Source: Echinometra lucunter
Taxonomy: Eukaryota; Echinodermata; Echinoidea; Camarodonta; Echinometridae
Direction: 5' to 3'
NCBI GenBank assembly: GCA_029962745.1
Contig: CM057156.1
Coordinates: 30,045,113 to 30,109,112, forward strand
DNA length: 64,000 nt
In this document: piece after piece, positions 44,178 through 57,928 of the stretch
Layout of the letters: each line of letters opens with the position of its first letter
How positions within the stretch are numbered: position 1 is the first letter of the stretch
The notes under the pieces: model-generated
The model's database searches: none
What the model was told of the DNA's origin: nothing
What the model saw: the letters and a program-made list of their open reading frames with translations, nothing else
Program-made: the position numbers and the translations under genes

Positions 44178-44376
44178 CACAGAAAGAGAGGGAAAGAGCA
44201 TTAGAGTTAGAGGGGTGCCGGGGCGAGAGAATATTGTATTGGCATTTTCTACATGCAAAAGTAAAATGGCCTGTCTGCTCTAACATGTGAGAATGGAGAA
44301 TAAATCGCAAAATCTAAAGAAAAGAGTGATGAAGAGAAAACGCCTTTGAGTTTGTGTGTGTGTGTGGGGGGGGGGG

Positions 44377-44427
<51 letters not shown>

Positions 44428-47058
44428 GATGGGAAGTAAAATTGTGTTCTGTTGATGGGATTGATGAATACAACGCATGCGCAGGCCCTTCCATTTAAGT
44501 CGGTTTCGACACATTCAGTGAAAATTCGAAGTTTTGAGGCACGACTGGAAGTGTCCTGCACTCTCAATTTCATTAGAAACGATTTCCATCGTCTCAAAAT
44601 ACAGTATCACATCTATATCTTGAGCGTTGCAGTTACAAGCCACAAAATAACACAGGAACAAAAACAAAACCACGATACACATGATATTCAAGCATTTTTG
44701 ATTTATTTACAAATTGTATTGCACCTGATTTGTGTTCTGATGGATCCATTACATAACAAAATATATACAATGCACGGTATACATGTCAACCATCGTGGCA
44801 TAATAATGGCAGCTAGGTTTTACTGTTAATGGTGAAAAACTATAACAAAAATCAGAAAAGATCGTTTAATACCAAGGAGTGAAACAGCCTATCCTCCACT
44901 TCTGTTATCACAAGCATAACCAAATAAATCACGACTATCATCGTTGGTCTACTAGTATCTCAGTTGCAGGACCGATGTAAACAAATTGTTTCGATCAATA
45001 AATAATACTTAATAAAAAGTTACATCCCCCCCCCCCCCGCCTCAACATTTACATCAATTAAGTGTGCATTGAGAAAGTTTGATTAACTGATAACAAATTG
45101 ACTTTAGCCTGGGACGCCATCAATAGCACTTAAGAAATAAGGAATTCTACACCTGAGTAAAAAAAAAATGCTAACAGCTAGTGAAAATAACGATAACGAT
45201 TACTTCGTTGGGGGCATAGGTGAGAAATCTTTGTCGTTACTCAAATTGTCACAGCATGTAATGCGCATTATATCATGGAGCACATGATATAATATGCAGA
45301 TATCAAGTTACGTAAATTGGACCATTAAATACATATATATGCACATTCCCTCAATTGTCTACAAAATAACCCAAATCTTTAAAACAAAATTGAAATTGCA
45401 CATCAGCAAAGGCTTTATAATTTCCACACTATTATTGGGAATATAGAGACTTGTGAGTGAGGAAAAATAAGCAGGAGTCATTTTTGTTGGGAGACATCGA
45501 TCCTCGGATTCTTACTCCACTCTGACAATCATGAGCTCCCTGCCCATCCTGGATGTAATCTTAGGACCACTGGATTGGTCTGGACCTTTACTTCTTGATC
45601 AAGATCAAGATGACCCTACTCATAATATGTAAATTCTAGTAATATAACGCATAGCATGGTAGTAGTTTCTGATTGGGGAATTGTCTGAGGTTGGTAGTCG
45701 TCATACGTTGGTAATTGTCCGGTCGTAGTTGTCCAAGGGGCACTGGTCCTAAGTTTAAGCAACTGTACGGTTTTAGGGGGCAGATGTTCTTGGTTTAGGT
45801 TTTCTGTCGGTAGTTATCTCTGGTATTGATAATTTCCTTGAAATTGTTCCTGATCCACCTTGGAATAGGGAGTAGTAAAAAAAAACAAAAAAACAGTCAG
45901 TCAAACAAACTGTGCATGTAAATATGTAGTTATTCCCGTAAATCTTAACACGTTATATTTTTTCATGGTGCATTATTAAATGGCAATTGAAAAAAATCAA
46001 AATAATCAAGATAAATGGACCGATCAGTTGTGGAAGGAGTATGTGAAAAAATATATTTACATTTCGACGACTCCACCAAACAAATTGAGGATATAAATGA
46101 ACGGTCAAGTAAGAGGACGCTGTCCCACAAAATCCCTTCGTGTCTTGCTCGTAGTAATGTCGTTAACAGTATGTTTGTTCCAGTCCGTCGGTATGTCGCC
46201 CTGCCCCCCCCCCCCCCCCCAAAAAGGAAATGAAGTCCAGCTTTGATTCAAGTCAATTCAAATGGTCCTTTACACTTTAAAACAGCACAGTCCGAAAAAT
46301 TATCTCAATCAGTGTTGGTTAATAGTTGACAGGTCAGAGTCAGTATACAATGTACTTTTCCATCTGAAAGAAAGTGAGAACACTGATTATGAAATCAAAT
46401 ACCCCCTTTTCGATGGTCGTAGCATTGTCCGACATTTCTTCTATGTCCGTTTGCAGAAGCATAGTAATCAAATTGTTTTGACCTGTGGTTCATTCATTCT
46501 CTATTTCTATATAGGGCTATGATCGCATTGCATGAAAGTGGAATTGGAATATAATCTCAAACACGAAAAGTGGTCGACAATTTCGTCAGAAAATTCCAGT
46601 CGTGCCCCCAAAATGCCTTAATAGAAATTAAAAGGACGTTAAATCACTGTTCAACATTTCAAACACACGAGTTCATTCCACTCTGACTCCAAACAGACGC
46701 TGACTGGAAATATTTTGGAGTAGAAATTACATTACATACTGCACCTAATTCATTTTAAAGGAGATAACATAAAAAAGGGCAAATTGCATAAAACTTACAA
46801 TGATAATATACGAACCGTTGGTCACCATCTACTCCTTGTATTTTGTACATCATTATCAAATATATACGATATGCATGCTATTTTCAGTTTAGATGATGAA
46901 CATCATGATAATTCCTATTCCATCTTGACATAAAGTGAGTAATGAGGTATATGCTTCAAATTGTCATCAAAATATCAGATTATTCAAATTTCTATGCTTT
47001 TAAGGCTATATTACTGATTTATGAGCTAAAATTCAATAAGCAGTAACAACAAATATCT

Positions 47059-47311
47059 CGAGGGTCTGGTGCAAAGGGCTATCTGCTTTTTTGGGCAATT
47101 TTGATAAATCTTGAAATAATGATTTGTTGCACTGACACACTGCAGTTTAAAGCAGATAGCCATATCTAATTTGGTGATACCCAGCTGTAGCAAAGTTTGC
47201 TGTAGAAACCATCGTTACCGATGGGTTCCTGGTCTCTACTGGATCATTTTTATTTCGAAATCTCATTCAAATAAATAAATGCAGATAGCCCTTTGTTGCA
47301 CTAAACCCTCG
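47059..47311. mobile_element. MITE with CGAGGG…GGGCTATCTGC ends (block A)
   Basis: The left end CGAGGGTCTGGTGCAAAGGG mirrors the right end CTTTGTTGCACTAAACCCTC. An inner AAGCAGATAGCC shares the GCAGATAGCC motif. The block B equivalent is 57929-58184. Confidence 0.7.
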
Positions 47312-48009
47312 ATCAGTCATATCATTAAATAAAAGAGTATTACCCTTTTAGCTTATTACAACATAATAAACCTGGATATATAGGATGTCAAAACATTGAT
47401 ATAATTATCGTTTATATCTAATCTATACAAACAAGCAAATAGATGGGATGGATGGGAGGAAATAGTGTAAGTATAGCTCAGAGTTACAATGGAATCACTG
47501 TCTTTACGAAAGTTATCATTTCGCCTTGACAATCATGATTATTGTACAAAAACATCTAATGATAGAGGTGCACCATTTCTACTACAGGGCAAGGTGGATA
47601 CATGTTGAATACAAGAAGTTGACTTTCAAACGCTCCTTTCTATTAGGTAGATAGAAAAAATGAGCGAAATTCCACAAGAAAGAGTTTCAACTGACGAAAT
47701 ATAGCCTCATCAACGAAACTTCTTTTTCTTCCCCCCAAATGCAACAGATGCATGTTTACAAGAAATACCCAATCACCACATTGGAATAAAACGAAATAGT
47801 GTGAAAATACAGCCTAATTGTTTAAGGCTTGCATGAATGGGGGAAAATATGTAAAATATGGAGTGTCAGGCAAGCTCAGATGAAAAAGACTTTTCCTTCA
47901 CCGGTAGGCTATAGAATGTGCGGAAAAAGCGGTTCATTGTACTCCCTAATATTATGGTCATCATCACGGATCAGTTAAACACGGCATGACTCAATTGCAC
48001 GAATTGTAT

Positions 48010-48015
48010 TTTATT
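48010..48015 (-). terminator. Candidate poly(A) signal of kinase, block A
   Basis: AATAAA on the minus strand, 195 nt beyond the tail-exon stop. Conserved in block B at 58874-58879. Confidence 0.5.
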
Positions 48016-48209
48016 ACACTGATGGAAAGCACTAAGACTTTGATACGGCTTCCAATAAAGATGTGTTGGTCCAAGAAGTTTCTGCGATGATAATCAGTGC
48101 AGTAGCTATGTCCAAGCGCCCACCAGTGCTCAAGGCTCCCACATAGATGAAATTGTTTTTAAAAAATCCTGAATTCGTGTAATTCCACTACTTCTGCTTG
48201 CTAGAAACA

Positions 48210-48452
48210 TCAGCTGGTAGTCCTTGTGCTATCAACGGATCTTGCACTATCTGTACTATGCAATGAATCCGTATCGTAGTCCATGATGGGTATAAACTCC
48301 ATTGAAGGAAAAGGTGCATCTGGGTTTGTCTGGTCATGAAAACCAACAGTCCAATGCCACCATAAACTGATTTGGCTTTCACCGGAGAGGGCGCTGCTCT
48401 CGGAAAAGGCAGAATCTTGGCTGATTTGTTGCCCCGATGAGTACGTCTTGGC
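48210..48452 (-). CDS. Kinase C-terminal tail exon, block A
   Basis: 243 nt, phase 0, ending TGA. Encodes [20 protein letters not shown] and later [20 protein letters not shown], then [13 protein letters not shown]. Rich in Ser/Tyr/Asp, as expected for a cytoplasmic tail with phosphosites. The acceptor is AATTTAG. Confidence 0.7.
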   Translation of the reverse strand, partial: AKTYSSGQQISQDSAFSESSALSGESQISLWWHWTVGFHDQTNPDAPFPSMEFIPIMDYDTDSLHSTDSARSVDSTRTTS

Positions 48453-51400
48453 CTAAATTGATAGAGAGTAGAAAAGGATGGATTTTATTATCACTTCTGT
48501 GGAACAAGTCCTTACAAACAAACATTCGAATTCACATATTAACCACGTCACAATACGATTTTAAAGGCAGAATAACAACAACAACAACAAAGGACAACTG
48601 TAATGATAAAAAAAATGACAAAAAGAGAATCTCCGCCAAATAAATGAATTATAATGTAAACATGGTAAACGGGAAAAAAAATGATCATCTAATCAAGAAA
48701 GACGAAGACATAATTTGATAATCACATCTTCTTTTCACCATAACAATGAATTACAGAAACGTTCATCAACATTTCAGCTTCCAAGGTATACGCAAAATTT
48801 GAGTGAAAGATGTAAAACTGATTACAAAAATACATAGAATAAAGCAATACTATATATACTCGTAGTACACTGTAAAAATTATGATACTATTTTTGCAATG
48901 AGCAATATTAACGCAATATAACCATGATAACAGCACTGGGAATATTATTCCCTGATATAACAGACACAAAGACTGAACATTTTACAAGCAAATATGAAAG
49001 GGAGAGCAAAAGAAAATGTTACTAAGCTGATTAGAAGCATACCTTGATCAAAGCATGATTAGTGTTAGGCCTTGTTAGTATGATGTAGAAAAACCTGCAT
49101 TCTGTAGAAACACAAAAAGTGACATAATGACAATAAAGAGCGTCTACATAAGCAAAAAGTAACCTTGACTAAAAACCCAAACAAAATCTAAATATAGAGA
49201 ATAAAACCATTTATCATCATTGAACAATGCTTTTTTTCGACTCCCCCTTTTCTAGTATTCATGACAGTTTTCCAGATATTGTTGGTTTTCAAAAGTATTC
49301 TGAATTGACGAGCGAATGAAATTTGAAAAAAATAACGCTGAGCAATATTATGTGTTTCTGACATGAATTGGCATTTAAAAAACAGCTAGATACAATTTTT
49401 GCAAGATTAGTGTCAATATGATTCAAAACACAGAGGATATTTAGCATGTTTAGACAGAAAAATAAAGATGAAGAGATTGGAACTTTTAAGATAAACAAGT
49501 TTAATGACTTTTGAGTTGAAGTGAAAGATAACCGTGATGAACGATGCAAATTATGTCGGGAAATTGAATACAAAGGAAAAAAGATAGAAATAGAGAAAGT
49601 GGAAGGAATAGGGAGACGGAGGGAGGAGATAAGCGAGATAGGAGAGTAAGGTGAAGGTACATTTACATTTATTAAAGGATAACACAAGGATAGTTTTTTT
49701 TTCTTTTTTAAAAAATAAATCGTATATAAAGATGGGTGTTAGCGTAAGTTTGCATTCTGTTGGAAGGTGATGAAATTAATGCATATTTAAAGATAGGCAA
49801 TTACCTCAAATTTACAGTCTTTTCCCAAGTGAGGGGGCGAGAGCAGGGTCATCTCCTTTCCCCGTCATTTCGTCCTCTGCCCACGTCGTCGAACACGTGT
49901 CGATGTCCTGGCAAGGCACGAATTCGTAGTGTGTGAAATCCGTCTCGAGTTCAGTCAAGTAGTCTACTTTCTGCGTCAACATGGAGTCTAACGTGTTGTA
50001 CATGACGGTGAAAGAGGGTCGATGGTGGGGGTTCTCCCTGCCAGCAGGCTCTCATGATCTCGTAGCTAGACATCAAAGAATGATCAGAAGAAAATGAGAG
50101 ACGAATATCTGGAAGTATGGTGCAAGTCTATGTGGATAGGAAGGTGAAAAACCTCGTCTCCACCACTCAAAAATACTATCGAAAGGGTAATTGGTGGCGA
50201 TCCACAGAATCATAAACGTAGAATAAAATGATTGTAAAGGGATTATTTCGAATACATGATCGGGATATAAGGGTAATTCAAGATGAAACTCAGATTCACT
50301 AGAAGGGGGGGGGGGGGGGGGGGGTTGGCCTCTGAGCAATATAGGGAAAATTGCCATAAAGAAGCAACCACTAGATTTTTGCGCGAAACGCCCCATGCAC
50401 TGTTGGGCAACTCTCACATTTACGTAGACGACTTTTTCGTGGGGCCCCATCTACAAAAACATCACTTAACTGCGACTGTCCCTGAATGAAAATTGGCTGG
50501 CTATATCCCTCACAAGAAAGGGATCATGAATGGTAATCAAGAATGCGAATGCATGATATTTAATTTCTATAACAGCTTCGCACTAGTCTTGCAGTTCATA
50601 TCTATTTATTCGTTCATTTATTGAAACATATTTATTCAGGATGACAAGATCAGTTAAAATTGTTTTACATCAAGGTCCTGAGACAAAATTAAAAAAATAT
50701 TAAAAGGAAATTACAAAAGACATATAGACCGTATAATATGATTATGAAGGTAACGATAAGAAATCAAGTTATTATGTAACTATGATGGGTATAGGAAAAT
50801 ATCGCAATAACAATTCCAGAATATTCTTACCATAATGCTCAAGAGTGTAAAAGATGTGGCATAGGGTGGTATGCTTAATTTAAAAACTAATGGCATCAAA
50901 TTAATTAAAAAAAACACGCTAGTTATTTTCATACAAATAACGAAACCAAACAAACACACAAAAATATCTGACTGATTTGTCAAGCAAGATGACTTTACAT
51001 TTCTTCTGGCACATGCTGGGTCTTTCCATTCGGTGCCCCTTGTTGTAGTTTTGATATGACATACCGGCCATCCATGCCTGGGTAGGGAACCCCGCCCAAG
51101 GTATAAATCTCGTACAGAACAATCCCAAATGACCACCTGTTATTCATGGAATAAAGATAATTAAAGAATAATCTGAAAGTTGGTTAGGTAGTTAAGAAAA
51201 TTAAACTGCATGTATCTGCAAAGCAAATTTGAATGGCTTTTAATGTCATTGACATAGCTCATAAAAATAAGCTTGCATGCACGAAGAGTACTTAACAAAA
51301 TTTCAGTGAAAGATTTAAAAAGAGTGATATTCATCACATTATACATTTAAAAAAAAATTAAAATGACTAGGAAATATGTATAGAAGAAAGTATTTTATCA

Positions 51401-53835
51401 ATTTTCTACTTTTTAGTGAGAAAAAAACCCCGCAACGGATGAAGATTGAACCATAATAATATTAGGCACTTAAGATCATGTTTTGTATTCAAGCGATTCT
51501 GCAATTCAGCATTCAGTTGGATACTTCAAAGATACATTAAATAATTGCTTAGATCTATTCATATTCGAATTGTGCACTCTGGGACACTCACACATCGCTC
51601 TGAATGCTACATTTTCCTTGTGTGTTAGTCTCTAAGCTGACCCACTTTACTGGTCGTTTCCTCTCAGGCGCCAATCGCTTATAGCCTCTTTGATAAATGT
51701 CGTCTGCTAGCCCGAAATCAGAGATCTTGCAGATAAGGCCCGAACCGACAAGAACATTTCGCGCCGCCAAATCACCATGGTAATACAGCGTTGTTGAGAG
51801 GTACTCCTATAAGATAAAATATATGCACAATGCTGTATGAAAGGCCTCGAGGGATAAAACATTATAACATGCATCTGTGAATAATGCGTCCATTAGCATG
51901 ATTAATGTTGATCCTTTTCACCTCATCGAGTTCTGCTGTATGTTTTACTTTGAATCTGACACGTCGGCAAGACTTCCGCCGCAAAATGTTCTTTAGAAAT
52001 CAAATAACTGAAAATGAAATCATTTGTATTCATCAACAGTTACTTTAAAAAAACATCGCGATTGACAACATCCATAATGGTTAGGCAAGTCCGATCACAT
52101 CTTCTCTGCGGTAGGCCCTATGGGAATTTACGCCAGACACTCAAGTCATATTTGAAAATTCATAATTCCATTTATATTCTACAGATCTGTAAGGATCTTC
52201 TCAAGGGAGTATGATAAACGAACATGAGACGTTAATAAGGAAACAACATTCAAATGTTTCAAATTCTACTTGTACGTTGCCCCCAACTAAAAAAAAAAAA
52301 AGAGAGAAAAAAAATGAAAGGAAAATGGTGCAGGCGTCGGTGCTTTGAGAAAAATATGGCACATCTATTAAAACGTGATTTTTTAAAATACAGACAGCAA
52401 AACTTATTTATATAAGCATCAGGTTTTTAAAAACAAAGATGTTCGGAGTATTCGAAGAGTTTCATACATTATTCCATTGGGTGAATTCTTGATAATCTAC
52501 AACCTGGGTCTTGGAAAAAATCAAGAACTAAACTACCTAACTTTATGTAATTTAAACCAAAGATAGTCGCTTTTTCGTCAAAATCTTGTAAACATGGTAA
52601 AGTCTGAATTAAAATAAAATCTTGAAAACAAAGCTAGTGAGAGCAAATTTACAACAATATTGACCTAGGTTAGTATCAGCGCTCACAGAGTATCAAAAAA
52701 GGAAAGGAAGTAAAAATTTACAAACATAACGGGCACTGTATAATCAAAAGAAATAGCGTGGCAAATAAAATGACCCAGTAAAGACACCCATACTAACAGC
52801 ATGGGTGTCGATCCGGAGGGGGGGGGGTGGGATATATTCCCCAATATTTCAGGTGGGGTGGCCGTTAGTATCACCCCCCCCCCATCATAATTCATCTTTA
52901 AAAACGCCATGATGACCAAAATCAAGAATTCAAAAATAATTATGGAATTTAGCATGTATTTTTACTGAGGGTAGTTTTGGAAGTCCTTATCATGAGAGGA
53001 GGATACCCCATCTCACACCCTTCCCCCGCTCGGTCGCTTCGCTCCCCCGAGGATATTCGGCACCAATCATCCTCCAACCACGAATACAAATCGAAACACA
53101 TGACAGGGAAGCAAATAAGGTAATAAATCTGGGCATTATCGAAAGCATGTTAATTATCAAACCTCAATCAAGCAAACTGCAAGAAATTGGTTTACGATAC
53201 ATGCATTTGTATTTCAAAAGCGGATCTCTTAAGTCTACAAAAGCGATAAGAAACGCTGCCTAGTATGTAGCTATTTACTTAGTTTAACTTTAAGTCCAAC
53301 CAACCCAATATCCTGCCTATATACTCTGTTACTTTTCCAAAGATGCCATGAATTTGTTAGTCTGTTATTCGGCAACATTTAATGATGCAAATGCCATCCT
53401 TTCTCTTTATTTGTAATCTATCCCATGCTCACCATCACTCCAATTTCCTACTTTTTGTATAACGTTACATAATATCTGATCTTATCCTGCTAATATCTAT
53501 ACTTTTAGTACTGCCACCATGTCTTCGGCGTCCCCAACACAAGCTCTGTTGTTCGGGTGTTCGCCACCTTCCTGAATTTATATACTTTCTGAACAAATGC
53601 TATGGTCTCAGAAGAAGAAAAAAAGTGAATTTAAAGCAATTAATCAAAAGCCTTTCAATGGGATTGGCATCTTGGTTAAAGACTGTCACTGACCCTGACT
53701 GGCTATGTTTGCAGTTCAATGAACGTTCAACATGACTGTGCAGCTCTACTCACCATTCCTCGAGCAATCTGGATTGCAATCTGAAGCTGTTCAGTTTGCG
53801 TCAGTTTGTAGATGGGATCGTCGACTGCATTTTTT
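48210..53835 (-). CDS. Receptor-type tyrosine kinase, 3' part, block A (frameshifted)
   Basis: Exons in transcript order are 53754-53835, 51592-51806, 50999-51136, 49805-50065 and 48210-48452. They cover the kinase C-lobe from the helix before the catalytic loop (QIARGM|EYL) to the end. Motifs seen: [48 protein letters not shown]. In 50999-51136 a +1 and a -1 change scramble the GYRMERP region but restore frame. In 49805-50065 two one-base insertions relative to block B throw the frame off at [12 protein letters not shown] and bring an early stop. These may be base-call errors or a damaged allele. The TLGG/YPGM and RxERP motifs and the Tyr-rich tail indicate an RTK; the subfamily is undetermined. 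The 5' part is cut off by the N gap. Confidence 0.8.
49805..50065 (-). CDS. Kinase subdomain XI exon, block A (two 1-nt insertions)
   Basis: Starts YEIMRACWQ, then an extra base (near 50037, in CCC) breaks the conserved [10 protein letters not shown] second extra base lies near 49847 (GGG). It is 261 nt against 259 in block B. Confidence 0.8.
50999..51136 (-). CDS. Kinase subdomain IX-X exon, block A (internal compensated frameshift)
   Basis: Encodes [20 protein letters not shown] and [13 protein letters not shown], then diverges from block B. Block B has [13 protein letters not shown]; here +1 then -1 gives [18 protein letters not shown] is the family-conserved form, so block B shows the original. 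Confidence 0.8.
51592..51806 (-). CDS. Catalytic-loop and activation-segment exon, block A
   Basis: 215 nt. Encodes [14 protein letters not shown], then [20 protein letters not shown], then [10 protein letters not shown] and IQSDV. The catalytic Asp, the Asn of AARN and the DFG are intact. The Arg of HRD is Gly. It encodes the same residues as 62466-62680. Confidence 0.9.
51807..53753. other. Kinase intron, block A (1.9 kb)
   Basis: No exon recognised. Contains a poly-A-rich segment (about 52290-52315) and a G-rich/C-rich inverted motif near 52815-52885. The same sequence recurs at 62681-64000. Confidence 0.5.
53754..53835 (-). CDS. Kinase exon before the catalytic loop (block A only)
   Basis: Encodes [20 protein letters not shown] then QIARGM. 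It ends ATG|GTGAGT in phase 0 and joins EYLS of the next exon to give the usual RTK helix ARGMEYL. The acceptor is either TGATAG (used here) or ATGCAG 11 nt further in. Its equivalent in block B lies beyond the window. Confidence 0.8.
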
Positions 53836-54082
53836 CTATCAATACAATGAAGAGATTTAACAGAAATTGGTTAGAGCTTGGGTTTTATTTTGAGGGCGTA
53901 AAACTTATTGATATTCAGCAGATATCAAACAGAGTTACCACTGAAATAATTTACTAAACAGCGCAAACCGACGCACTCGAATGTGAAGTGGTTTGAAAAA
54001 CATAGGCATTATATATATATATATATGTATATCGTATTCAGCTGGCTAGACTAATTAAGAACTGGTAAAACTGTGACGGAAT

Positions 54083-54582
54083 NNNNNNNNNNNNNNNNNN
54101 NNNNNNNNNNNNNNNNNNNNNNNNNNNNNNNNNNNNNNNNNNNNNNNNNNNNNNNNNNNNNNNNNNNNNNNNNNNNNNNNNNNNNNNNNNNNNNNNNNNN
54201 NNNNNNNNNNNNNNNNNNNNNNNNNNNNNNNNNNNNNNNNNNNNNNNNNNNNNNNNNNNNNNNNNNNNNNNNNNNNNNNNNNNNNNNNNNNNNNNNNNNN
54301 NNNNNNNNNNNNNNNNNNNNNNNNNNNNNNNNNNNNNNNNNNNNNNNNNNNNNNNNNNNNNNNNNNNNNNNNNNNNNNNNNNNNNNNNNNNNNNNNNNNN
54401 NNNNNNNNNNNNNNNNNNNNNNNNNNNNNNNNNNNNNNNNNNNNNNNNNNNNNNNNNNNNNNNNNNNNNNNNNNNNNNNNNNNNNNNNNNNNNNNNNNNN
54501 NNNNNNNNNNNNNNNNNNNNNNNNNNNNNNNNNNNNNNNNNNNNNNNNNNNNNNNNNNNNNNNNNNNNNNNNNNNNNNNNNN
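54083..54582. other. Assembly gap of exactly 500 N
   Basis: A round-number N run, typical of a placeholder of unknown size. The sequence to its right restarts inside a MITE already seen at 43631, and the kinase gene to its left is cut before its 5' exons. Confidence 0.98.
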
Positions 54583-57500
54583 TTATGGGGATCCTTGAAT
54601 TGGCAACTTTGCCAGCATCTGTGATGTCATCGTGGACAACTCTCAAGGTTGCATTCTTCTTTTAATGATTTAGCAAGCATACCCACTGAATAAATAATTT
54701 GTTAGGAAAAATGGCAATTAAACTTTTGTTAATGGTTAATTGGCTTTTATGCTATTAAATTATTTATATTTTAATCTGGAGTTCTGTTTCAAATTCAAAT
54801 TTCATTTAATGTAAAGTATATGATAACAAATTTATCATTATACTGAAACTTAAGAAATGAATATCTTTAGTACGCAGTCATTAATGACAAGACTGTTCTT
54901 TTAAACGGAAAAACAAAGCAGTATACCTCTATCAAAATTACTGACGAGAATGAAGCACATAGAGGGGTAGGAGGAAGAAAAAGAAAGATAATAGGGGGAC
55001 AGAGAGAGAGGGAGAGAGAGAGGAGTGAGAGAGAGAGAGGGAGAGAGAAAGAGGAGAAGCACAGAAAGAGAGAGAAAGAGCATTAGAGTTAGAGGGGTGC
55101 CGTGGCGAGAGAATATTGTATGGCATTTTCACATGCAAAAGTAAAATGGCCTGTCTGCTCTAACACGTGAGATGGAGAATAAATCGCAAAATCGAAAGAA
55201 AAGAGTGATGAAGAGAAAACGCCTTTGAGTGTGTGGGTGTGGGGGTGGGGGGGGGGGGGGGGGGGGGGCTGGGTGTGGGTGTGTTGTGTTGTGGTGTGAG
55301 AGAGAGAGAGAGAGAGAGATAGATGGGAGGTAAAAGTAAAATTGTGTTCTGTTCATGGGATTGATGAATACAACGCATGCGCAGGCCCTTCCATTTAAGT
55401 CGGTTTTCGACACATTCAATGAAAATCGGAAGTTTTGAGGCACGACTGGAAGTGTCCTGCACTCTCAATTTCATTAGAAACGATTCCATCGTCTTAAAAT
55501 ACAGTATCACATCTTGGGCGTTGCAGTTACAAGCCACAAAATAACACAGGAACAAAAAAAAAACCACGATACACATGATATTCAAACATTTTTGATTTAT
55601 TTACAAATTGTATTGCACCTGATTTGTGTTCCGATGGATCCATTACATAACAAAATATATACAATGCACGGATACATGTTAACCATCGTGGCATAATAAT
55701 GGCAGCTAGGGTTTACTGTTAATGGTGAAAAATATAACAAAAATCAGAGAAGATTGTTTAATACCAAGGAGTGAAACAGCCTATCATCCACTTCTGTTGT
55801 GTGTCACAAGCATAACCAAATAAATCACGACCATTATCGTTGGTCTACTAGTATATCAGTTGCAGGACTGATGTAAACAAATTGTTTCGATCAATAAATA
55901 ATACTTAATAAAAAGTTACATCCCCCCCCCCGCCTCAACATTTACATCATTAAGTGTGCATTGAGAAAGTTTGATTAACTGATAACAAATGACCTTAGTC
56001 TGGGGCGCCATCAATAGCACTTAAGAAATAAGGAATTCTACACCTGAGTAAAAAAGAAAAAAATGCTAACAGCTAGTGAAAATAACTATAACGATTAATT
56101 TGGTGGGGGCATAGGTGAGAAATCTTTGTGGTACTCAAATTGTCACAGTATGAAATGCGCATTATATCATGGAGCACATGATATAATATGCAGATATCAA
56201 GTTACGTAAATTGGACCATTAAATACATATATATGCACATTCCCTCAATTGTCTACAAAAATAACCCAAATCTTTAAAACAAAATTGAAATTGCACATCA
56301 GCAAAGGCTTTACAATTTCCACACTATTATTGGGAATATAGAGACTTGTGAGTGAGGAAAAATAAGCAGGAGTCATTTTGTTGGGAGACATCGATCCTCG
56401 GATTCTTACTCCACTCTGACAATCATGAGCTCCCTGCCCATCCTGGATGTAATCTTAGGACCACTGGATTGGTCCGGACCTTTACTTCTTGATCGAGATC
56501 AAGATGACCCTACTCATAATATGTAAATTATAGTAATATAACGCATAGCATGGTAGTAGTTTCTGATTGGGGAATTGTCTGAGGTGGTAGTCGTCATACG
56601 TGGTAATTGTCCGGTCATAGTTGTCCAAGGGGCACTGGTCCTAAGTTTAAGCAACTGTACGGTTTTAGGGTGGCAGATGTTCTTGGTTTAGGTTTCTGTC
56701 GGTAGTTATCTCTGGTATTGATAATTTCCTGAAATGTTCTGATCCACTTGGAATAGGGAGTAGTAAAAAAAACAAAAACAGTCAGTCAAACAAACTGTGC
56801 ATGTAAATATGTAGCTATTCCCGTAAAACTTAACACGTTATATTTTTTCATGGTGCATTATTAATGGCAATTGAAAAATCAAAATAATCATGATAAATGG
56901 ACCGATCCGTTGTGGAAGGAGTATGTGAAAAAAGATGTTTACATTTCGACGACTCCACCAAACATATTTGAGGATATAAAGGAACGGTGAAGTAAGAGGA
57001 CGCTGTCCCACAAAATCCTTCGTGTCTTTGCTGTAGTAATGTCGTTAGCAGTATGTTTGTTCCAGTCCGTCGGTATGTCGCCCTGCCCCCCCCCCCCACA
57101 GGAAATTAAGTAAGTTTTGATTCAAGTCAATTCAAATGGTCCTTTTACACTTTAAAGAGCACAGTCCGAAAAATTATCTCAGTCACCATGATCAGTGTTG
57201 GTTAATAGTTGACAGGTCAGAGTCAGTATACAATGTACTTTCTGTCTGAAGGAAAGTGAGTACACTAATTATGAAATCGATTCCCCTTTTTCGATGGTCG
57301 TAGCATTGTCCGACATTTCTTCTATGTCTGCACAGTAATCAATTGTTTTGCCCTGTGGTTCATCATTCTCCATTTTCTATATAGGGCTATGATCGCATTG
57401 CATGAAGTGGAATTGGAATATAATCTCAAACACGAAAAGTGGCGACAATTTCGTCACAAAATTCCAGTCGTGCCCCCAAATGCCTTAATAGAAATTAAAA

Positions 57501-57928
57501 GGACGTTAAATCACTGTTCAACATTTCAAAACAACGAGTTTCATTCCACTCTGACTCCAAACGAGACGGCCGACTGGAAATATTTTGGAGTAGATATTAT
57601 ATTACATACTGCACTAATTCATTTTAAAGGAGATAACATAAAAAAGGGCAAATTGCATAAAACTTACAATGATAAATATACGAACCGTTGGTCACCATCT
57701 ACTCCTTGTATTTTGTACATCATTATCAAATATATACGATATGCATGCTATTTTCAGTTTAGATGCTAAACATCATTGATAATTCCTATTCCATCTTGAC
57801 ATAAGGAGTAATGAGGTATATGCTTCAAATTGTCATCAAATATCAGAATTATTCAAATTTCTATGCTTTTTAAGGCTATATTACTGATTTATGAGCTAAA
57901 ATTCAATAAGCAGTTACAACAAATGTCT

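Larger units (their letters stand above)
43714..48009. other. Gene-free stretch at the convergent 3' ends
   Basis: Contains GA microsatellites, poly-C/poly-G tracts (44366-44376, 45027-45038, 46205-46220) and the MITE at 47059-47311. Open frames here are broken by indels in block B, arguing against coding. Confidence 0.55.
43631..53129. repeat. Block A of a duplicated 9.5-kb segment
   Basis: Matches 54583-64000 from end to end in the same orientation, with scattered substitutions and many one-base indels, exons included. It is best read as one of two haplotypes or as a repeated assembly of one locus. A true recent tandem duplication cannot be excluded. Confidence 0.9.

Noticed and set aside
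46015..46233. 72-codon plus-strand frame in block A
   Set aside because: Broken in block B by a stop and indels; it ends in a poly-C tract.
49041..49103. Mini-exon between CTACAG and ATCAAG|GTATGC on the kinase strand
   Set aside because: Joining it to the preceding exon in phase 0 gives a stop after a few codons, while skipping it gives a continuous frame into the tail exon. It could be an alternative terminal exon, but there is no support.
52683..52955. 90-codon minus-strand frame, also at 63555-63827
   Set aside because: It spans poly-G/poly-C tracts within a kinase intron. It is present in both blocks only because the blocks are copies, and has no usable splice phase.
57389..57769. 126-codon plus-strand frame in block B
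   Set aside because: The same sequence in block A (about 46531-46890) is broken by several one-base indels, and the frame resembles no known family.
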